A stretch of 64,000 nt of DNA from Paludicola sp. MB14-C6 (lineage in GTDB: Bacteria > Bacillota > Clostridia > Oscillospirales > Ruminococcaceae): the NCBI RefSeq assembly GCF_030908625.1, contig NZ_CP133133.1, positions 2,356,001 through 2,420,000 of the forward strand. Reading direction: 5' to 3'. Each line of letters begins with the position of its first letter. Position 1 is the first letter of the stretch. A program made the translations under genes and the position numbers. The notes under the pieces are model-generated. The model saw only the letters and a list, made by a program, of their open reading frames with translations, had not been told where the DNA came from and searched no databases. Positions 33,089-42,384 of this stretch are shown here, in pieces.

Positions 33089-34208
33089 AACAAAATCAGT
33101 TTGTATTATGACGAGTGTACATCGTTTCGATGATGTACGCATTTATCATAAAGAAGCAAAAGCATTTAAAAAAGCTGGATATGATGTAACGATATTGTGT
33201 TCAAACTTAAAGAGTCCAGAACAAACAGAATGGACAGATGAATTTGGCATTCATTTTATTAAGGTAAACATACCATCAGGAAGAACAAAACGTATTCTTT
33301 CTGCTACATCTTGTTTTTATAAAGCCGCAAAGTCACTGCAATGTGACTATTATCATTTTCATGATCCTGAGCTCATTAAAGCAGGATTAAAATTGCAGAA
33401 ATTTGCAAAAGTAATTTATGACATTCACGAGGATGTTCCAAGACAAATTCTGACTAAGCCGTATTTAAAACCTTTTATTGCAAAAGTAGCTTCTCAATTA
33501 TTTGAAAAACATGAAGTAAAAGCAGCAAAAAAGCTATATGGAATCGTTGCCGCTGAGCCTGTCATTTATGATAGAATGGCTCCATTAAATCCGAATACAA
33601 TTATGGTTTGCAATTATCCTAAGCTTGAAGAATTTGAACTAACTGATAATGATAATAATGACCGAAAAAACGAAATCTGTTATATTGGCGGAATTACTAA
33701 AATCAGAGGGATTTTTGAAATGCTTGATGCAATTCAAGGAACAGATATTAAGTTGATATTAGCAGGTGAATTTGAAACTCAGGAATTAAAGCAAGAGGTT
33801 CAAAATCATCCCGGATATAAGAATGTGGATTATCGTGGCTTTATTGGAAGAGAAGAAGTAAAAGAAGTTTTATCTAGGGTAAAAGCAGGATTAGTAACCC
33901 TTCACCCAATTCCTAAATATTTAACGGCTCTACCGGTTAAAATGTTTGAATATATGATAGCTGAAGTACCGGTTATATCTTCTGATTTTCCATATTGGAA
34001 GGCAATCGTAGATGATGCTCAATGCGGAATTTGCGTAGATCCAATGAATTCGGGTGATATAAAAGATGCAATTCTCTATCTTTTTAACCATCAAAAAGAA
34101 GCTTCGCAAATGGGCGAGAGTGGACGAAAAAAGGTATTGGAAAAATACAATTGGGAAATCGAACAACAAAAATTATTAGCATTTTATAATAACAGAAAGG
34201 AAAACTGA
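33081..34208 (+). CDS. Glycosyltransferase family 4-like protein
   Basis: A 375-residue GT-B protein. The N-terminal acceptor domain has YDVTILCSN, HDPELI and YDIHEDVPRQI; the C-terminal donor domain has YIGGITKIRGI and a weak E-x7-E site around KMFEYMIAEVPVISSD. It adds one sugar to the lipid-linked repeat. I chose the ATG at 33081 (AAGGAG 8 bases upstream) over one at 33009 that overlaps the polymerase gene by 80 bases. Confidence 0.85.
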   Translation: MSKTKSVCIMTSVHRFDDVRIYHKEAKAFKKAGYDVTILCSNLKSPEQTEWTDEFGIHFIKVNIPSGRTKRILSATSCFYKAAKSLQCDYYHFHDPELIKAGLKLQKFAKVIYDIHEDVPRQILTKPYLKPFIAKVASQLFEKHEVKAAKKLYGIVAAEPVIYDRMAPLNPNTIMVCNYPKLEEFELTDNDNNDRKNEICYIGGITKIRGIFEMLDAIQGTDIKLILAGEFETQELKQEVQNHPGYKNVDYRGFIGREEVKEVLSRVKAGLVTLHPIPKYLTALPVKMFEYMIAEVPVISSDFPYWKAIVDDAQCGICVDPMNSGDIKDAILYLFNHQKEASQMGESGRKKVLEKYNWEIEQQKLLAFYNNRKEN

Positions 34209-34212
34209 TACC

Positions 34213-35433
34213 ATGAATATTATGATTATTAATCATTACGCAGGAAGCGACGAATATGGTATGGAATTCAGACCTTTCTATATGGGACGAGAGCTTGTTA
34301 AATTAGGGCATGATGTAACGGTTATTGCTGCGGATTGTTCCCATTTACGCAAAAAGAATCCGTCTATTCAAAAAAGCTTTCAAGAAGAATATATAGATGG
34401 TGTAAGGTATGTTTTCATTAAGACAACACCCTATGTTAGAAATGATTTAAAACGTTTGTTAAATGTCAAAAGCTTTTTAAAAACATTAAAACGGAATCGA
34501 AAAGCAATCTATGAAAAATACCGTCCCAATGTGATTGTAGCTTCATCAACGTATCCATATGATGTTAAGGTTGCAAAACAAATTGCCGAGTATGACGCAA
34601 ATATCAAGGTCTGCTTTGAAATTCACGATATTTGGCCGCTTTCATTAATTGAGCTTTATCATATCAGTCCTAAAAATTTTGCAATGCGACATATTCAACG
34701 TGCTGCAAACTATGCTTATGAAAACGTGGATGCAGTTATTTCAATCCTACCTCATGTAGATAGACATATTAAAGAGCTTGGCTATCATGATGTTAACTAT
34801 ACTTATATTCCAAATGGAGTTATTGTTGACAATGCGGATGAACAACAGCCACCCGTTGAAATAGTTGATGCAGTTTCTAAATTGAAAGAGCAAGGAAAGT
34901 TTGTCTTAATGTATTTAGGTGGATTTTCTAAAGCGAATGCATTAGATGATTTAATGGCTAGTGCTGAATACATGAATGAAAACATTCAGATTGTCATGGT
35001 CGGGGGCGGCCCGTTAAAAGAAATGTACACACAAGAAATTAGTGATAAACAAATTAAAAATATAGCAATACTTCCAAGCGTATTAAAAACGCAAGTAAAT
35101 CAGACTTTAAAATTAGCAGATGCATTATATATCGGTGCTAAGAAAACGCCTTTATATCGTTTTGGTGTCGGAATGAATAAGATATTTGATTATATGTTAT
35201 CAAAACGACCAATGATTTATGCAATAGAATCCTCCAATGATTATGCAAAGGAAGCAAACTGCGGTATTTCCATTCCTTCTGAGGATTCAAAGGCAATAGC
35301 GGAAGCTGCTTTACAACTTTCAAAAATGGCAAAAGAGCAATTGGATAAATTGGGTATAAACGGATATGAATATGTTCTTGAAAATCACAATTATGAAAAA
35401 TTAGCAAAACGTTTTTTAAATGTTTTACAATAA
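34213..35433 (+). CDS. Glycosyltransferase family 4 protein (WbuB-like)
   Basis: A 406-residue GT-B enzyme. It starts MNIMIINHYAGSDEYGMEFRPF as in the WbuB/WcaI-like group, with CFEIHDIWPLSLIEL in the middle and VMVGGGPLKEMY in the donor domain. The second glycosyltransferase of the cluster, it begins 4 bases after the first and probably acts next in repeat-unit assembly. Confidence 0.85.
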   Translation: MNIMIINHYAGSDEYGMEFRPFYMGRELVKLGHDVTVIAADCSHLRKKNPSIQKSFQEEYIDGVRYVFIKTTPYVRNDLKRLLNVKSFLKTLKRNRKAIYEKYRPNVIVASSTYPYDVKVAKQIAEYDANIKVCFEIHDIWPLSLIELYHISPKNFAMRHIQRAANYAYENVDAVISILPHVDRHIKELGYHDVNYTYIPNGVIVDNADEQQPPVEIVDAVSKLKEQGKFVLMYLGGFSKANALDDLMASAEYMNENIQIVMVGGGPLKEMYTQEISDKQIKNIAILPSVLKTQVNQTLKLADALYIGAKKTPLYRFGVGMNKIFDYMLSKRPMIYAIESSNDYAKEANCGISIPSEDSKAIAEAALQLSKMAKEQLDKLGINGYEYVLENHNYEKLAKRFLNVLQ

Positions 35434-35447
35434 CATCAGGAGGCACT

Positions 35448-36134
35448 ATGCATATTACCGAATTTGAAAAACTTCCCGTTAAAATGCAAACAGATTCTGT
35501 GAAAGTATATCATGAAATATTGATTAATAAAAAAGCAAGTCTGTTTTGGAAACGCTTTTTAGAAGTGATTTTATGTAGTTTCCTATTTTTATTAGTTTCA
35601 CCTTTCTTTCTTATCTTTGCTTTATTAATTAAACTGACCTCAAGAGGCCCAATTCTTTTCAAACAAGAACGTGTTGGAAAAGATATGAGACTGTTTTACA
35701 TTTTAAAGTTTCGAACTATGGTTCAAGATGCCGATAAAAAAGGTGTGCAGCTTACGACTAATAATGATTCAAGAATTACTCCATTTGGCCGTTTTTTACG
35801 TGCAATCAACATGGACGAAATGCCACAGCTTTTGAATGTAATAAAAGGCGATATGTCTATTATTGGAACTCGCCCTGAAGTAAAAAGGTACGTGGATGTT
35901 TATACAGACGAAATGTATGCTACGCTTCTATTGCCACCGGGTATGTTGAGCCTTGCAAGTGTGAAGTATAAAGATGAAAATTCTTTATTGTCTGGAAAAG
36001 AAGATCCTCAAAAAGTATATATTGAACAAATTTTACCGGATAAAATGAAATATAATTTAGAGTATTTAAAAAAGCTTAGTGTGAAAGAAGATATGAAGTT
36101 AATTGGAAAATCAATTGCATGTGTATTCCAATAA
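35448..36134 (+). CDS. Initiating sugar-phosphate transferase (bacterial sugar transferase family)
   Basis: A 228-residue single-pass enzyme that puts the first sugar phosphate on undecaprenyl phosphate. One membrane helix lies near residues 37-63, followed by the conserved core: GPILFKQERVGKDMRLFYI, KFRTM, NMDEMPQLLNV and SIIGTRPE. It lacks the long multi-helix N-terminus of WbaP/WcaJ, as in short EpsL-type enzymes. AGGAGG precedes the ATG. Despite being late in the operon it acts first in the pathway. Confidence 0.9.
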   Translation: MHITEFEKLPVKMQTDSVKVYHEILINKKASLFWKRFLEVILCSFLFLLVSPFFLIFALLIKLTSRGPILFKQERVGKDMRLFYILKFRTMVQDADKKGVQLTTNNDSRITPFGRFLRAINMDEMPQLLNVIKGDMSIIGTRPEVKRYVDVYTDEMYATLLLPPGMLSLASVKYKDENSLLSGKEDPQKVYIEQILPDKMKYNLEYLKKLSVKEDMKLIGKSIACVFQ

Positions 36135-36324
36135 CATTAATGTAACTGATTTGTAACTACTTATTATCTAATTTGGAATTGTCTTTTGAGTATTGTTATA
36201 TTATACTATAACCTGTACCGTATAATGTGACATTATTCGTTCATTTTAGTATATCTCGTTATCATCCAGCAACGGTAAATGAGGTTAATAAAATAAATAT
36301 GCTGGAGAAATGGAATAGATAAGT

Positions 36325-37236
36325 ATGAGTAGAAAAATTATAAGACAAACAAGAAAAACCAAAGCTCCATTATTTGTCTTATTATCGCTGATAATCATTG
36401 TAGTAATTATTATTGCTACTATCTTTACCTTATTTCTAAAAGACGATTTAAACAAAGATAACAAAGTGCAAATAGGTAAAATTTCAAATACAAGTAGCCA
36501 AGTAACGTCTGGGGCTGATTCCAAAGAAGCTAGTAAAAATTCGAGTAAAGAACAGCCAAAGCCTGTACAAGTTCCTATCAATTATGTTCGGGTTCCAAAA
36601 TCGGATCAAGTTGCTGTAGAATATTTTAAAGATGCTGTATTTATTGGTGACTCTATTTCAGTTGGGTTTCGTAACAGTCAAGCATTGGTACCACAAAATG
36701 TAATCGCTGCACAAAATATCGGATTCAATCAGATTGCATCAGACAAGCCTGTTTTTGATGTGCAATCAAAAAAATACACGTTATTCGATGCTATTAAAAC
36801 CTTAGGTTTCGAACCGAAAAAGATATATATTCTATTAGGAACAAATGGATTACCATGGTATGATAATTCAGCACATATTGAATATTACGAGACGGTACTA
36901 GATCGTATCAAAAGCACATATCCAAAATCCACTATATATCTTGAATCTGTTCCGCCAATTACCAATGAAGCCGAACTTCGATATAAAAGGGATGGAAAGA
37001 CTTTTACAAATGAAAAAATTAACGAATTTAATAAAATGGTTGAAGCTTTAGCAGAAAAAAAGAAAGTTTTCTATTTGAATATTCATGAAGCATTGGTAAA
37101 TAAAGACGGAGTTTTATCTGATGATTACGATGCGAAAGATGGAGTACATTTAATGAGAAATGGATATCAAGCGATGGCGGATTATTATAGAACCCATACT
37201 GTTGGCGGTGTTTTAACACCTGAAGCAAGTGAATAA
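36325..37236 (+). CDS. Membrane-anchored SGNH/GDSL hydrolase
   Basis: A 303-residue protein. A single N-terminal helix (about 14-38) anchors it, with a Ser/Lys-rich linker, then an SGNH hydrolase domain: FIGDSISVGF (nucleophile Ser), LLGTNG (block III) and DGVHLMRNGY (catalytic Asp and His). It acts outside the membrane, probably removing or transferring acyl groups on the polysaccharide or cell wall. It follows the polysaccharide operon after 190 bases, with TTGAGT and TATACT-like promoter pieces between. Confidence 0.85.
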   Translation: MSRKIIRQTRKTKAPLFVLLSLIIIVVIIIATIFTLFLKDDLNKDNKVQIGKISNTSSQVTSGADSKEASKNSSKEQPKPVQVPINYVRVPKSDQVAVEYFKDAVFIGDSISVGFRNSQALVPQNVIAAQNIGFNQIASDKPVFDVQSKKYTLFDAIKTLGFEPKKIYILLGTNGLPWYDNSAHIEYYETVLDRIKSTYPKSTIYLESVPPITNEAELRYKRDGKTFTNEKINEFNKMVEALAEKKKVFYLNIHEALVNKDGVLSDDYDAKDGVHLMRNGYQAMADYYRTHTVGGVLTPEASE

Positions 37237-37248
37237 AGGAGAATAAAT

Positions 37249-37710
37249 ATGAAGAGAATTATTACAATTTTAATGGTAGCTGCAATTATGCTAACGATGA
37301 CAGCTTGCGGTGCAGGAGGAAAGCAACCGAATACAAGTGATGTTATGAAGAAAATAACAAGCGAAACAAAGCTTCCTGAAATGGCTGAAGTTACAAAAGA
37401 AAATTTATCAATTTATTTAGATCTCGACACTAAAAAAATAGACCAATTATCTTACTCTGTAGCGAGCAGCGGTGTTGATGGGGAAGAGGTTTTCATTTCT
37501 AAAATGGCAAGCGGAACTGATATGAACGCTATTAAAACAAAATTAGAAGCAAGAAGAGATGCACAAAGTGAATTATTTTCTTCTTATAATCCTGAAGCTG
37601 CTGCAATGATTAAGAAAGCAGCAATTGAAATTAAAGGCGACTACGCTTTTTATGCAGTAACCAGTGATTCCACAAAAGCAAAGAAAGTTTTCTTAGATTC
37701 TTTTAAATAA
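37249..37710 (+). CDS. DUF4358 lipoprotein
   Basis: A 153-residue exported lipoprotein. The signal peptide MKRIITILMVAAIMLTMTAC ends in a lipobox with the lipidated Cys at position 20. The remainder (VFISKMASGTDMNAIKTKLE, then AQSELFSSYNPEAAAMI) fits DUF4358. It starts 12 bases after the SGNH gene and is clearly cotranscribed. Function unknown; from recall, DUF4358 genes often sit near SGNH/DHHW and O-acyltransferase genes, so a role in polymer acylation is possible. Confidence 0.8.
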   Translation: MKRIITILMVAAIMLTMTACGAGGKQPNTSDVMKKITSETKLPEMAEVTKENLSIYLDLDTKKIDQLSYSVASSGVDGEEVFISKMASGTDMNAIKTKLEARRDAQSELFSSYNPEAAAMIKKAAIEIKGDYAFYAVTSDSTKAKKVFLDSFK

Positions 37711-37731
37711 GGAAAGAATATATAGTAAATT

Positions 37732-37783
37732 AAAAACGCAAGCAATGTTTTAAGAATTTATTAAAATAAGCGCTTGCGTTTAA
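37732..37783 (+). terminator. Terminator of the SGNH-DUF4358 operon
   Basis: Arms AAACGCAAGC and GCTTGCGTTT enclose a 28-base loop, followed by AAAATTTG. Confidence 0.6.
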
Positions 37784-37842
37784 AATTTGTTTACTTTTTT
37801 TATGATGAAGTATGCTATACTTTTTAAACAAGGAGTGATACT

Positions 37843-38184
37843 ATGATAGTTGAATCTATAGCAATTATTATAATTTTTACTGTTATGTCGATTCTTTTTA
37901 TTCGTGTTAAAAAAAAGAACTACGCAGCAGCGACAGCACCGTTAATTATTGTGCCTTTTTTTCAACTTATTGCTAATATTTTAAATGAGTATTTAGGCAA
38001 GGTTGTAACAGCTGATATTCAATCATTAATCGTAATTATTGGTTTGGCTATTGGAGTAGTACTAATTGGGGTTGCGTCTAACTATTTAGTAGGTAAAAAG
38101 CCTAAGATCGCTTATATATTACTTTGCGGAAGTTTTACTACTATTTTGACAATCGTATTCTTGTGCAATAATTATCAAATGTGA
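37843..38184 (+). CDS. Small four-helix membrane protein, unknown
   Basis: A 113-residue protein with hydrophobic stretches around 2-20, 29-48, 60-83 and 88-107. AAGGAG precedes the ATG. It ends 13 bases before the next membrane protein gene, so the two are probably one transcript and may form a complex. No family recognised. Confidence 0.6.
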   Translation: MIVESIAIIIIFTVMSILFIRVKKKNYAAATAPLIIVPFFQLIANILNEYLGKVVTADIQSLIVIIGLAIGVVLIGVASNYLVGKKPKIAYILLCGSFTTILTIVFLCNNYQM

Positions 38185-38197
38185 AAGAGGTATACAA

Positions 38198-39856
38198 ATG
38201 ATAACAAATATTTCAGCTCCAAAGAAAAAAATATGGCTTATTCTCGTAGCAGTTTTGTTAATTGGGTTATATGTGTTTTTTGCAGCACCAAACTTGAATC
38301 CGCTATATGCTGATGGAGCTATCTTTTGGCTAGTATTGATCACAGCTTTTACTGTAATCATGAACATTTCATCTTTTAAGTTAATTCATTATACAGATGA
38401 TCGTGGAAAGCCAGCTATAAAATTTGATAAAGGGCAAAAGATTAACAAAAGTGCAATTATTATTGTTGTGACTTTATGGGCATTGTTCATTCTTGCTAAC
38501 ATTATCTTCAATCCTATCTTTTTTTGGAAAAGCTATCGTGACCAAATGGTAGAGCCGGAAGCGAAAAAGTTTACTGAAGAAGTTGCACCAATTGATTTAA
38601 GCCAAATTCCTGTAGTTGATAAAGAACTAGCAAGAACGTTAGCTGATAAAAAACTTGGCGAAAAGCCATCACTAGGTAGCCAAGTTGAATTAGGGGAGCC
38701 AACAATACAATCTGTTGACGGTAAGCTGATTTGGGCTGTTCCATTACGTCATTCAGGTTTCTTCAAATGGATTTCTAATATGAGTGGATCAGCAGGCTAT
38801 ATTACAGTATCTGCAACAAATTTAAAAGATGTTAAATATATTGCAGATTATAAAATTAAAATTCAACCAGACTCCTATTTTTTACATGACTTAGCTCGTA
38901 AAGTTCGTTTTAGCAGTGGTATCTTCTCCGGTATTACCGATTATTCTTTTGAACTTAATGATGAAGGTAAACCTTTCTGGGTAGTGACTACCTATAAGAA
39001 TACAATTGGTTACTCGCTTCCTGAAGCGAATGGTGTAATCATTGTTGATGCACAAACCGGTTCTTCACAAAAATATACTTTAGATAATATTCCAAAATGG
39101 GTTGATAGAGTACAGCCGGAAGATTATATCATGAACCAAATTAACAATAAGGGTAAATATGTTCATGGCATCTTTAACTTCTCTAATAAAGATAAATATA
39201 AAACTTCAGCAGGTAGTAACATTGTATATAACGATGGAAACTGTTATTTGTTTACCGGAATTACCAGTGTTGGTGTAGATGAAAGCGCAACAGGGTTTAT
39301 CATGGTTGATATGGTTACAAAACAACCAATTCTATATCGTATGAGTGGCGCTACTGAACACTCTGCAATGCAATCTGCACAAGGTAAAGTACAAGATTTA
39401 GGCTATACAGCAACCATGCCGCTTATTTTGAACTTGTATAACGAGCCAACTTACTTTATGACATTGAAAGACTCAGCAAAGCTGATTAAAAAATATGCAT
39501 TTGTTTCAGTAAAGGATTATATGATTGTTGGTGTTGGCGATACCATGAATGAAGCAAAAGCTGATTACGCAAAGACAATGAATGATATTTCCGATAAACC
39601 GAACTTAGGTAAAGGGGAAGAAAAGGTTCAATTAGAAGCGATCGGAACCGTTGACCGAATTAACTTCACAATCAAAGGCGACCAAACTTTCTATAGCTTT
39701 ACTATGACAGAGAAACCGGGGGTTATATTTAGAGCAAACCTTACATCCAGTGCAAAGCTGCCTTTAACGATGAAAGGTGACAATATTAAAATTAAATATA
39801 CCGTTTTAGATGATACACTAATGGATGTAAGTGAATTTAATAATTTAAGTATGTAA
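38198..39856 (+). CDS. Large membrane-anchored extracytoplasmic protein, unknown
   Basis: A 552-residue protein. Three N-terminal helices (about 11-31, 44-65, 86-106) precede a roughly 440-residue soluble part that should face outward. That part contains repeat-like units with DKELARTLADKKLG, YITVSATNLKDVKYIADYK and VIIVDAQTGSSQKYTL. The last piece resembles PepSY-type beta strands (inference). No catalytic signature is visible. It is cotranscribed with the small membrane protein before it and ends at a clear terminator. Confidence 0.6.
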   Translation: MITNISAPKKKIWLILVAVLLIGLYVFFAAPNLNPLYADGAIFWLVLITAFTVIMNISSFKLIHYTDDRGKPAIKFDKGQKINKSAIIIVVTLWALFILANIIFNPIFFWKSYRDQMVEPEAKKFTEEVAPIDLSQIPVVDKELARTLADKKLGEKPSLGSQVELGEPTIQSVDGKLIWAVPLRHSGFFKWISNMSGSAGYITVSATNLKDVKYIADYKIKIQPDSYFLHDLARKVRFSSGIFSGITDYSFELNDEGKPFWVVTTYKNTIGYSLPEANGVIIVDAQTGSSQKYTLDNIPKWVDRVQPEDYIMNQINNKGKYVHGIFNFSNKDKYKTSAGSNIVYNDGNCYLFTGITSVGVDESATGFIMVDMVTKQPILYRMSGATEHSAMQSAQGKVQDLGYTATMPLILNLYNEPTYFMTLKDSAKLIKKYAFVSVKDYMIVGVGDTMNEAKADYAKTMNDISDKPNLGKGEEKVQLEAIGTVDRINFTIKGDQTFYSFTMTEKPGVIFRANLTSSAKLPLTMKGDNIKIKYTVLDDTLMDVSEFNNLSM

Positions 39857-39861
39857 TATTC

Positions 39862-39887
39862 AACCCTGCTTAGTTTTAAGCAGGGTT
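39862..39887 (+). terminator. Terminator after the large membrane protein gene
   Basis: Perfect stem AACCCTGCTT / AAGCAGGGTT with a six-base loop directly after the stop. Confidence 0.8.
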
Positions 39888-39910
39888 AAATGATTGTTGA
39901 AAAACCAAAA

Positions 39911-39932
39911 CCTCTCAGAAAAGTCTGAGAGG
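39911..39932 (-). terminator. Terminator of the small lipoprotein gene
   Basis: CCTCTCAGA / TCTGAGAGG, followed on the minus strand by TTTTGGTTTTT. It fits the end of the minus-strand gene at 40026. Confidence 0.65.
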
Positions 39933-40025
39933 TAATAGAAATACTATTTATAATAATTTTTACGAATGAAAAGTAGTTTATTTATATGTTTGATAAAGAA
40001 TCAGTATTGTTGCTGTTTCGTACGA

Positions 40026-40166
40026 TTATACAGTTGCATAGTAATCAGTAGTTGAGAGATTTTCTTGTGAATTTGGAATAGATTCATTCTGAGTATTATT
40101 GCTGCAAGAAGAAAAAGAAAGAACAACGATAGCCAAAACGATTAACAAAAATAATAATTTTTTCAT
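40026..40166 (-). CDS. Small putative lipoprotein, 46 residues
   Basis: Starts MKKLLFLLIVLAIVVLSFSS followed by Cys21, a signal peptide with a weak lipobox, and ends in a short Asn/Gln/Ser-rich mature part (about 26 residues). AGAGGTG lies 6 bases before the ATG. A minus-strand terminator follows. The mature part is too short to fold alone; it may be a surface peptide precursor or a minor lipoprotein. Confidence 0.55.
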   Translation of the reverse strand: MKKLLFLLIVLAIVVLSFSSCSNNTQNESIPNSQENLSTTDYYATV

Positions 40167-40265
40167 ATACAACACCTCTTATACACATTGTAATATATTA
40201 AATCAACAATGTCGATTACGTAATATTTACAAATTAATTATTTTTTGTTACTTCAAATCACAAAC

Positions 40266-40294
40266 TTGACATTATTAACATATTGTGATACGAT
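40266..40294 (+). promoter_or_regulatory. Promoter of tyrS
   Basis: TTGACA, 17-base spacer, TACGAT, immediately upstream of the T-box leader. Confidence 0.75.
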
Positions 40295-40299
40295 AAGTG

Positions 40300-40577
40300 C
40301 AATGGCATTGATAAGAACAAGTAACAATCCGATGTTACCTTAAGAGAGCGTTTGGTTGGTGTGAAAACGTGGAACAAGGAATTGTGAATACCTCTTTGAG
40401 CTGTGAGGAAGAAAAGCAAAGCCTAAAGTAAGCCTCATCGGGTACACCCGTTATAGTGTCGTGCATCTCTCAGAAGTGTCTGGTAGATGGTGAGGTTATC
40501 ATTGTGAAGTGATAACAAATTGAGGTGGTAACGCGATTAATTCGCCCTCTATTCGGTTTACGAATAGAGGGCTTTTA
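40300..40577 (+). promoter_or_regulatory. Tyrosine T-box leader
   Basis: The leader contains the T-box core TTGAGGTGGTAACGCG at 40520-40535 and a terminator (GCCCTCTATTCG and its complement, 40544-40572, then TTTT). A TAC triplet lies at 40389-40391 in the expected GAATACC specifier-loop context and pairs with the tyrosine anticodon. Uncharged tRNA-Tyr should stabilise the antiterminator and switch on tyrS. Confidence 0.93.
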
Positions 40578-40631
40578 TAATGCCTAAAATATTCGTAACA
40601 AGAGTATTAACTAGGAAAAGGAGAATGAACC

Positions 40632-41855
40632 ATGACTGTGTTCGAAGAACTAAGAAGACGTGGGTTGATTGCTCAAGCAACCCATGAAGACCAAATTGAA
40701 GAATTATTTAATAAGGAGAAAGTAACTTTCTATATCGGCTTTGATGCAACTGCAGATAGCTTACATGTAGGACACTTTCTACAATTAGTAGTTATGCGTC
40801 ATTTGCAAAATGCTGGACATCGTCCTGTTGCACTATTAGGAACAGGTACGACTATGATTGGCGATCCAACAGGAAAAACTGATATGAGAAAAATGCTTAC
40901 AGTGGAAGAAATCGACCATAATGCTGAATGCTTTAGAAAACAAATGTCTAAATTTATTGATTTTTCTGATGGTAAAGCTTTAATTGTGAGAAATGGTGAT
41001 TGGCTGAAGAATATGAACTACATTGAATTTTTAAGAGATGTAGGCGTTCATTTCTCAGTAAATAGAATGTTAACTGCGGAATGTTTTAAATCTCGATTGG
41101 AAAAAGGATTAAGCTTCTTGGAGTTTAACTACATGTTAATGCAAAGCTACGATTTCTTGCATTTAAACAATGAATTAGGATGTAAAGTTGAGTTGGGCGG
41201 AGACGATCAATGGTCTAATATCCTAGGTGGTGTAGATTTAGTTAGACGTGTAAATAATGAGCAAGTATTTGGTATGACATTTACGCTTTTGACAACAAAA
41301 GAAGGCAAAAAAATGGGCAAAACTGAAAAAGGCGCATTATGGCTTGATCCTGAAAAAACAACACCATATGAGTTCTTCCAATACTGGAGAAATGTTGATG
41401 ACCAAGATGTTATCAATTGCTTGAAACTCATTACTTTTGTTCCAATTGAAGAAATTGAAGCAATGGAACATTTAGAAGGCAGTGCATTAAATCCAGTAAA
41501 AGAATTACTAGCATTTGAAGTTACTAAAATGGTTCATGGCGAAGAAGAAGCAAAAAAAGCAATGGATACTGCAAAATCACTGTTTACTCAGAATGCAAAC
41601 CATGCTGATATGCCAAGTACACAAATTACAGAAGCGGATTTCCAAGAGGATGCAATTGGTATTTTGAATTTGCTTGTAAAAACAAAACTTGCACCATCCA
41701 ATGGTGAAGCAAGAAGATTGGTTCAAGGTGGGGGTATTTCAATTGATGATGAAAAAGTATCAGACCCTACTATGAAAGTATCAAAAGATCACTTTGAAAA
41801 AGGATATATTGTAATTAAAAAAGGTAAAAAAGTATATCATAAAGTAACGCTATAA
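40632..41855 (+). CDS. tyrS: Tyrosyl-tRNA synthetase
   Basis: Charges tRNA-Tyr with tyrosine in the cytoplasm. The 407-residue class I enzyme has HVGH at residues 45-48 (HIGH-type motif), [11 protein letters not shown] in the active site, KKMGKTEKG as the KMSKS-type loop near 228, and a C-terminal S4 RNA-binding domain ([19 protein letters not shown] onward). AAGGAG precedes the ATG. Expression is T-box controlled. Confidence 0.97.
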   Translation: MTVFEELRRRGLIAQATHEDQIEELFNKEKVTFYIGFDATADSLHVGHFLQLVVMRHLQNAGHRPVALLGTGTTMIGDPTGKTDMRKMLTVEEIDHNAECFRKQMSKFIDFSDGKALIVRNGDWLKNMNYIEFLRDVGVHFSVNRMLTAECFKSRLEKGLSFLEFNYMLMQSYDFLHLNNELGCKVELGGDDQWSNILGGVDLVRRVNNEQVFGMTFTLLTTKEGKKMGKTEKGALWLDPEKTTPYEFFQYWRNVDDQDVINCLKLITFVPIEEIEAMEHLEGSALNPVKELLAFEVTKMVHGEEEAKKAMDTAKSLFTQNANHADMPSTQITEADFQEDAIGILNLLVKTKLAPSNGEARRLVQGGGISIDDEKVSDPTMKVSKDHFEKGYIVIKKGKKVYHKVTL

Positions 41856-41861
41856 TATCAA

Positions 41862-41889
41862 AAAGCCAGGTCAATTTTGCCCTGGCTTT
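41862..41889 (+). terminator. Terminator of tyrS
   Basis: AAAGCCAGG / CCTGGCTTT with a ten-base loop, six bases after the stop. Confidence 0.8.
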
Positions 41890-41947
41890 ATACTTTCAAA
41901 AGTTGAATAATGTAATAAAAAAATACAAGAGAATATTAAAAATTAAC

Positions 41948-41976
41948 TTGCAAAGCGTAGTCGAAATGGGTATAAT
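41948..41976 (+). promoter_or_regulatory. Promoter of the DUF1858 gene
   Basis: TTGCAA, 17-base spacer, TATAAT, about 70 bases before the ATG. Confidence 0.7.
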
Positions 41977-42047
41977 AACATTACGAATATGCGCTTATTG
42001 TTCATGATATGAAACGGGCATATATCATAATAAAGGAGTAATGAAAA

Positions 42048-42251
42048 ATGGCATATACAATAACAAAAGATAGCATTATTGGTGATATTTTAGATCACGA
42101 CAGCACAACTGCAGAGTACTTTTTTGAAATGGGGATGCATTGTTTAGGTTGTCCATCATCTCGTGGAGAAACGCTTGAGCAAGCTTGTGAAGTACATGGA
42201 GTCTCAGTTGACGAATTAGTTGGAAAATTAAATGCACATATCAATAAATAG
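42048..42251 (+). CDS. DUF1858 (ScdA/RIC N-terminal-like) small disulfide protein
   Basis: A 67-residue protein with the DUF1858 layout: ITKDSIIGDILDHD at the start, then GMHCLGCPSSRGETLEQAC. The C-x2-C pair is the putative redox or metal site. Such proteins are linked with iron-sulfur and nitrosative-stress proteins and hybrid-cluster genes, but the stand-alone form has no defined activity. It has its own promoter and terminator. Confidence 0.85.
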   Translation: MAYTITKDSIIGDILDHDSTTAEYFFEMGMHCLGCPSSRGETLEQACEVHGVSVDELVGKLNAHINK

Positions 42252-42259
42252 ATAGAAAA

Positions 42260-42284
42260 AGGCTATCGTTTTTAACGATAGCCT
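42260..42284 (+). terminator. Terminator of the DUF1858 gene
   Basis: AGGCTATCGTT / AACGATAGCCT with a three-base loop. Confidence 0.8.
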
Positions 42285-42384
42285 AATGTATGCAATCAAT
42301 TATTTTAAATGACATAATATTGAGAATAATAGTATTAGCTAAAATAAATACATAAATTACATATAGGGGATGGAGTGCATATAT

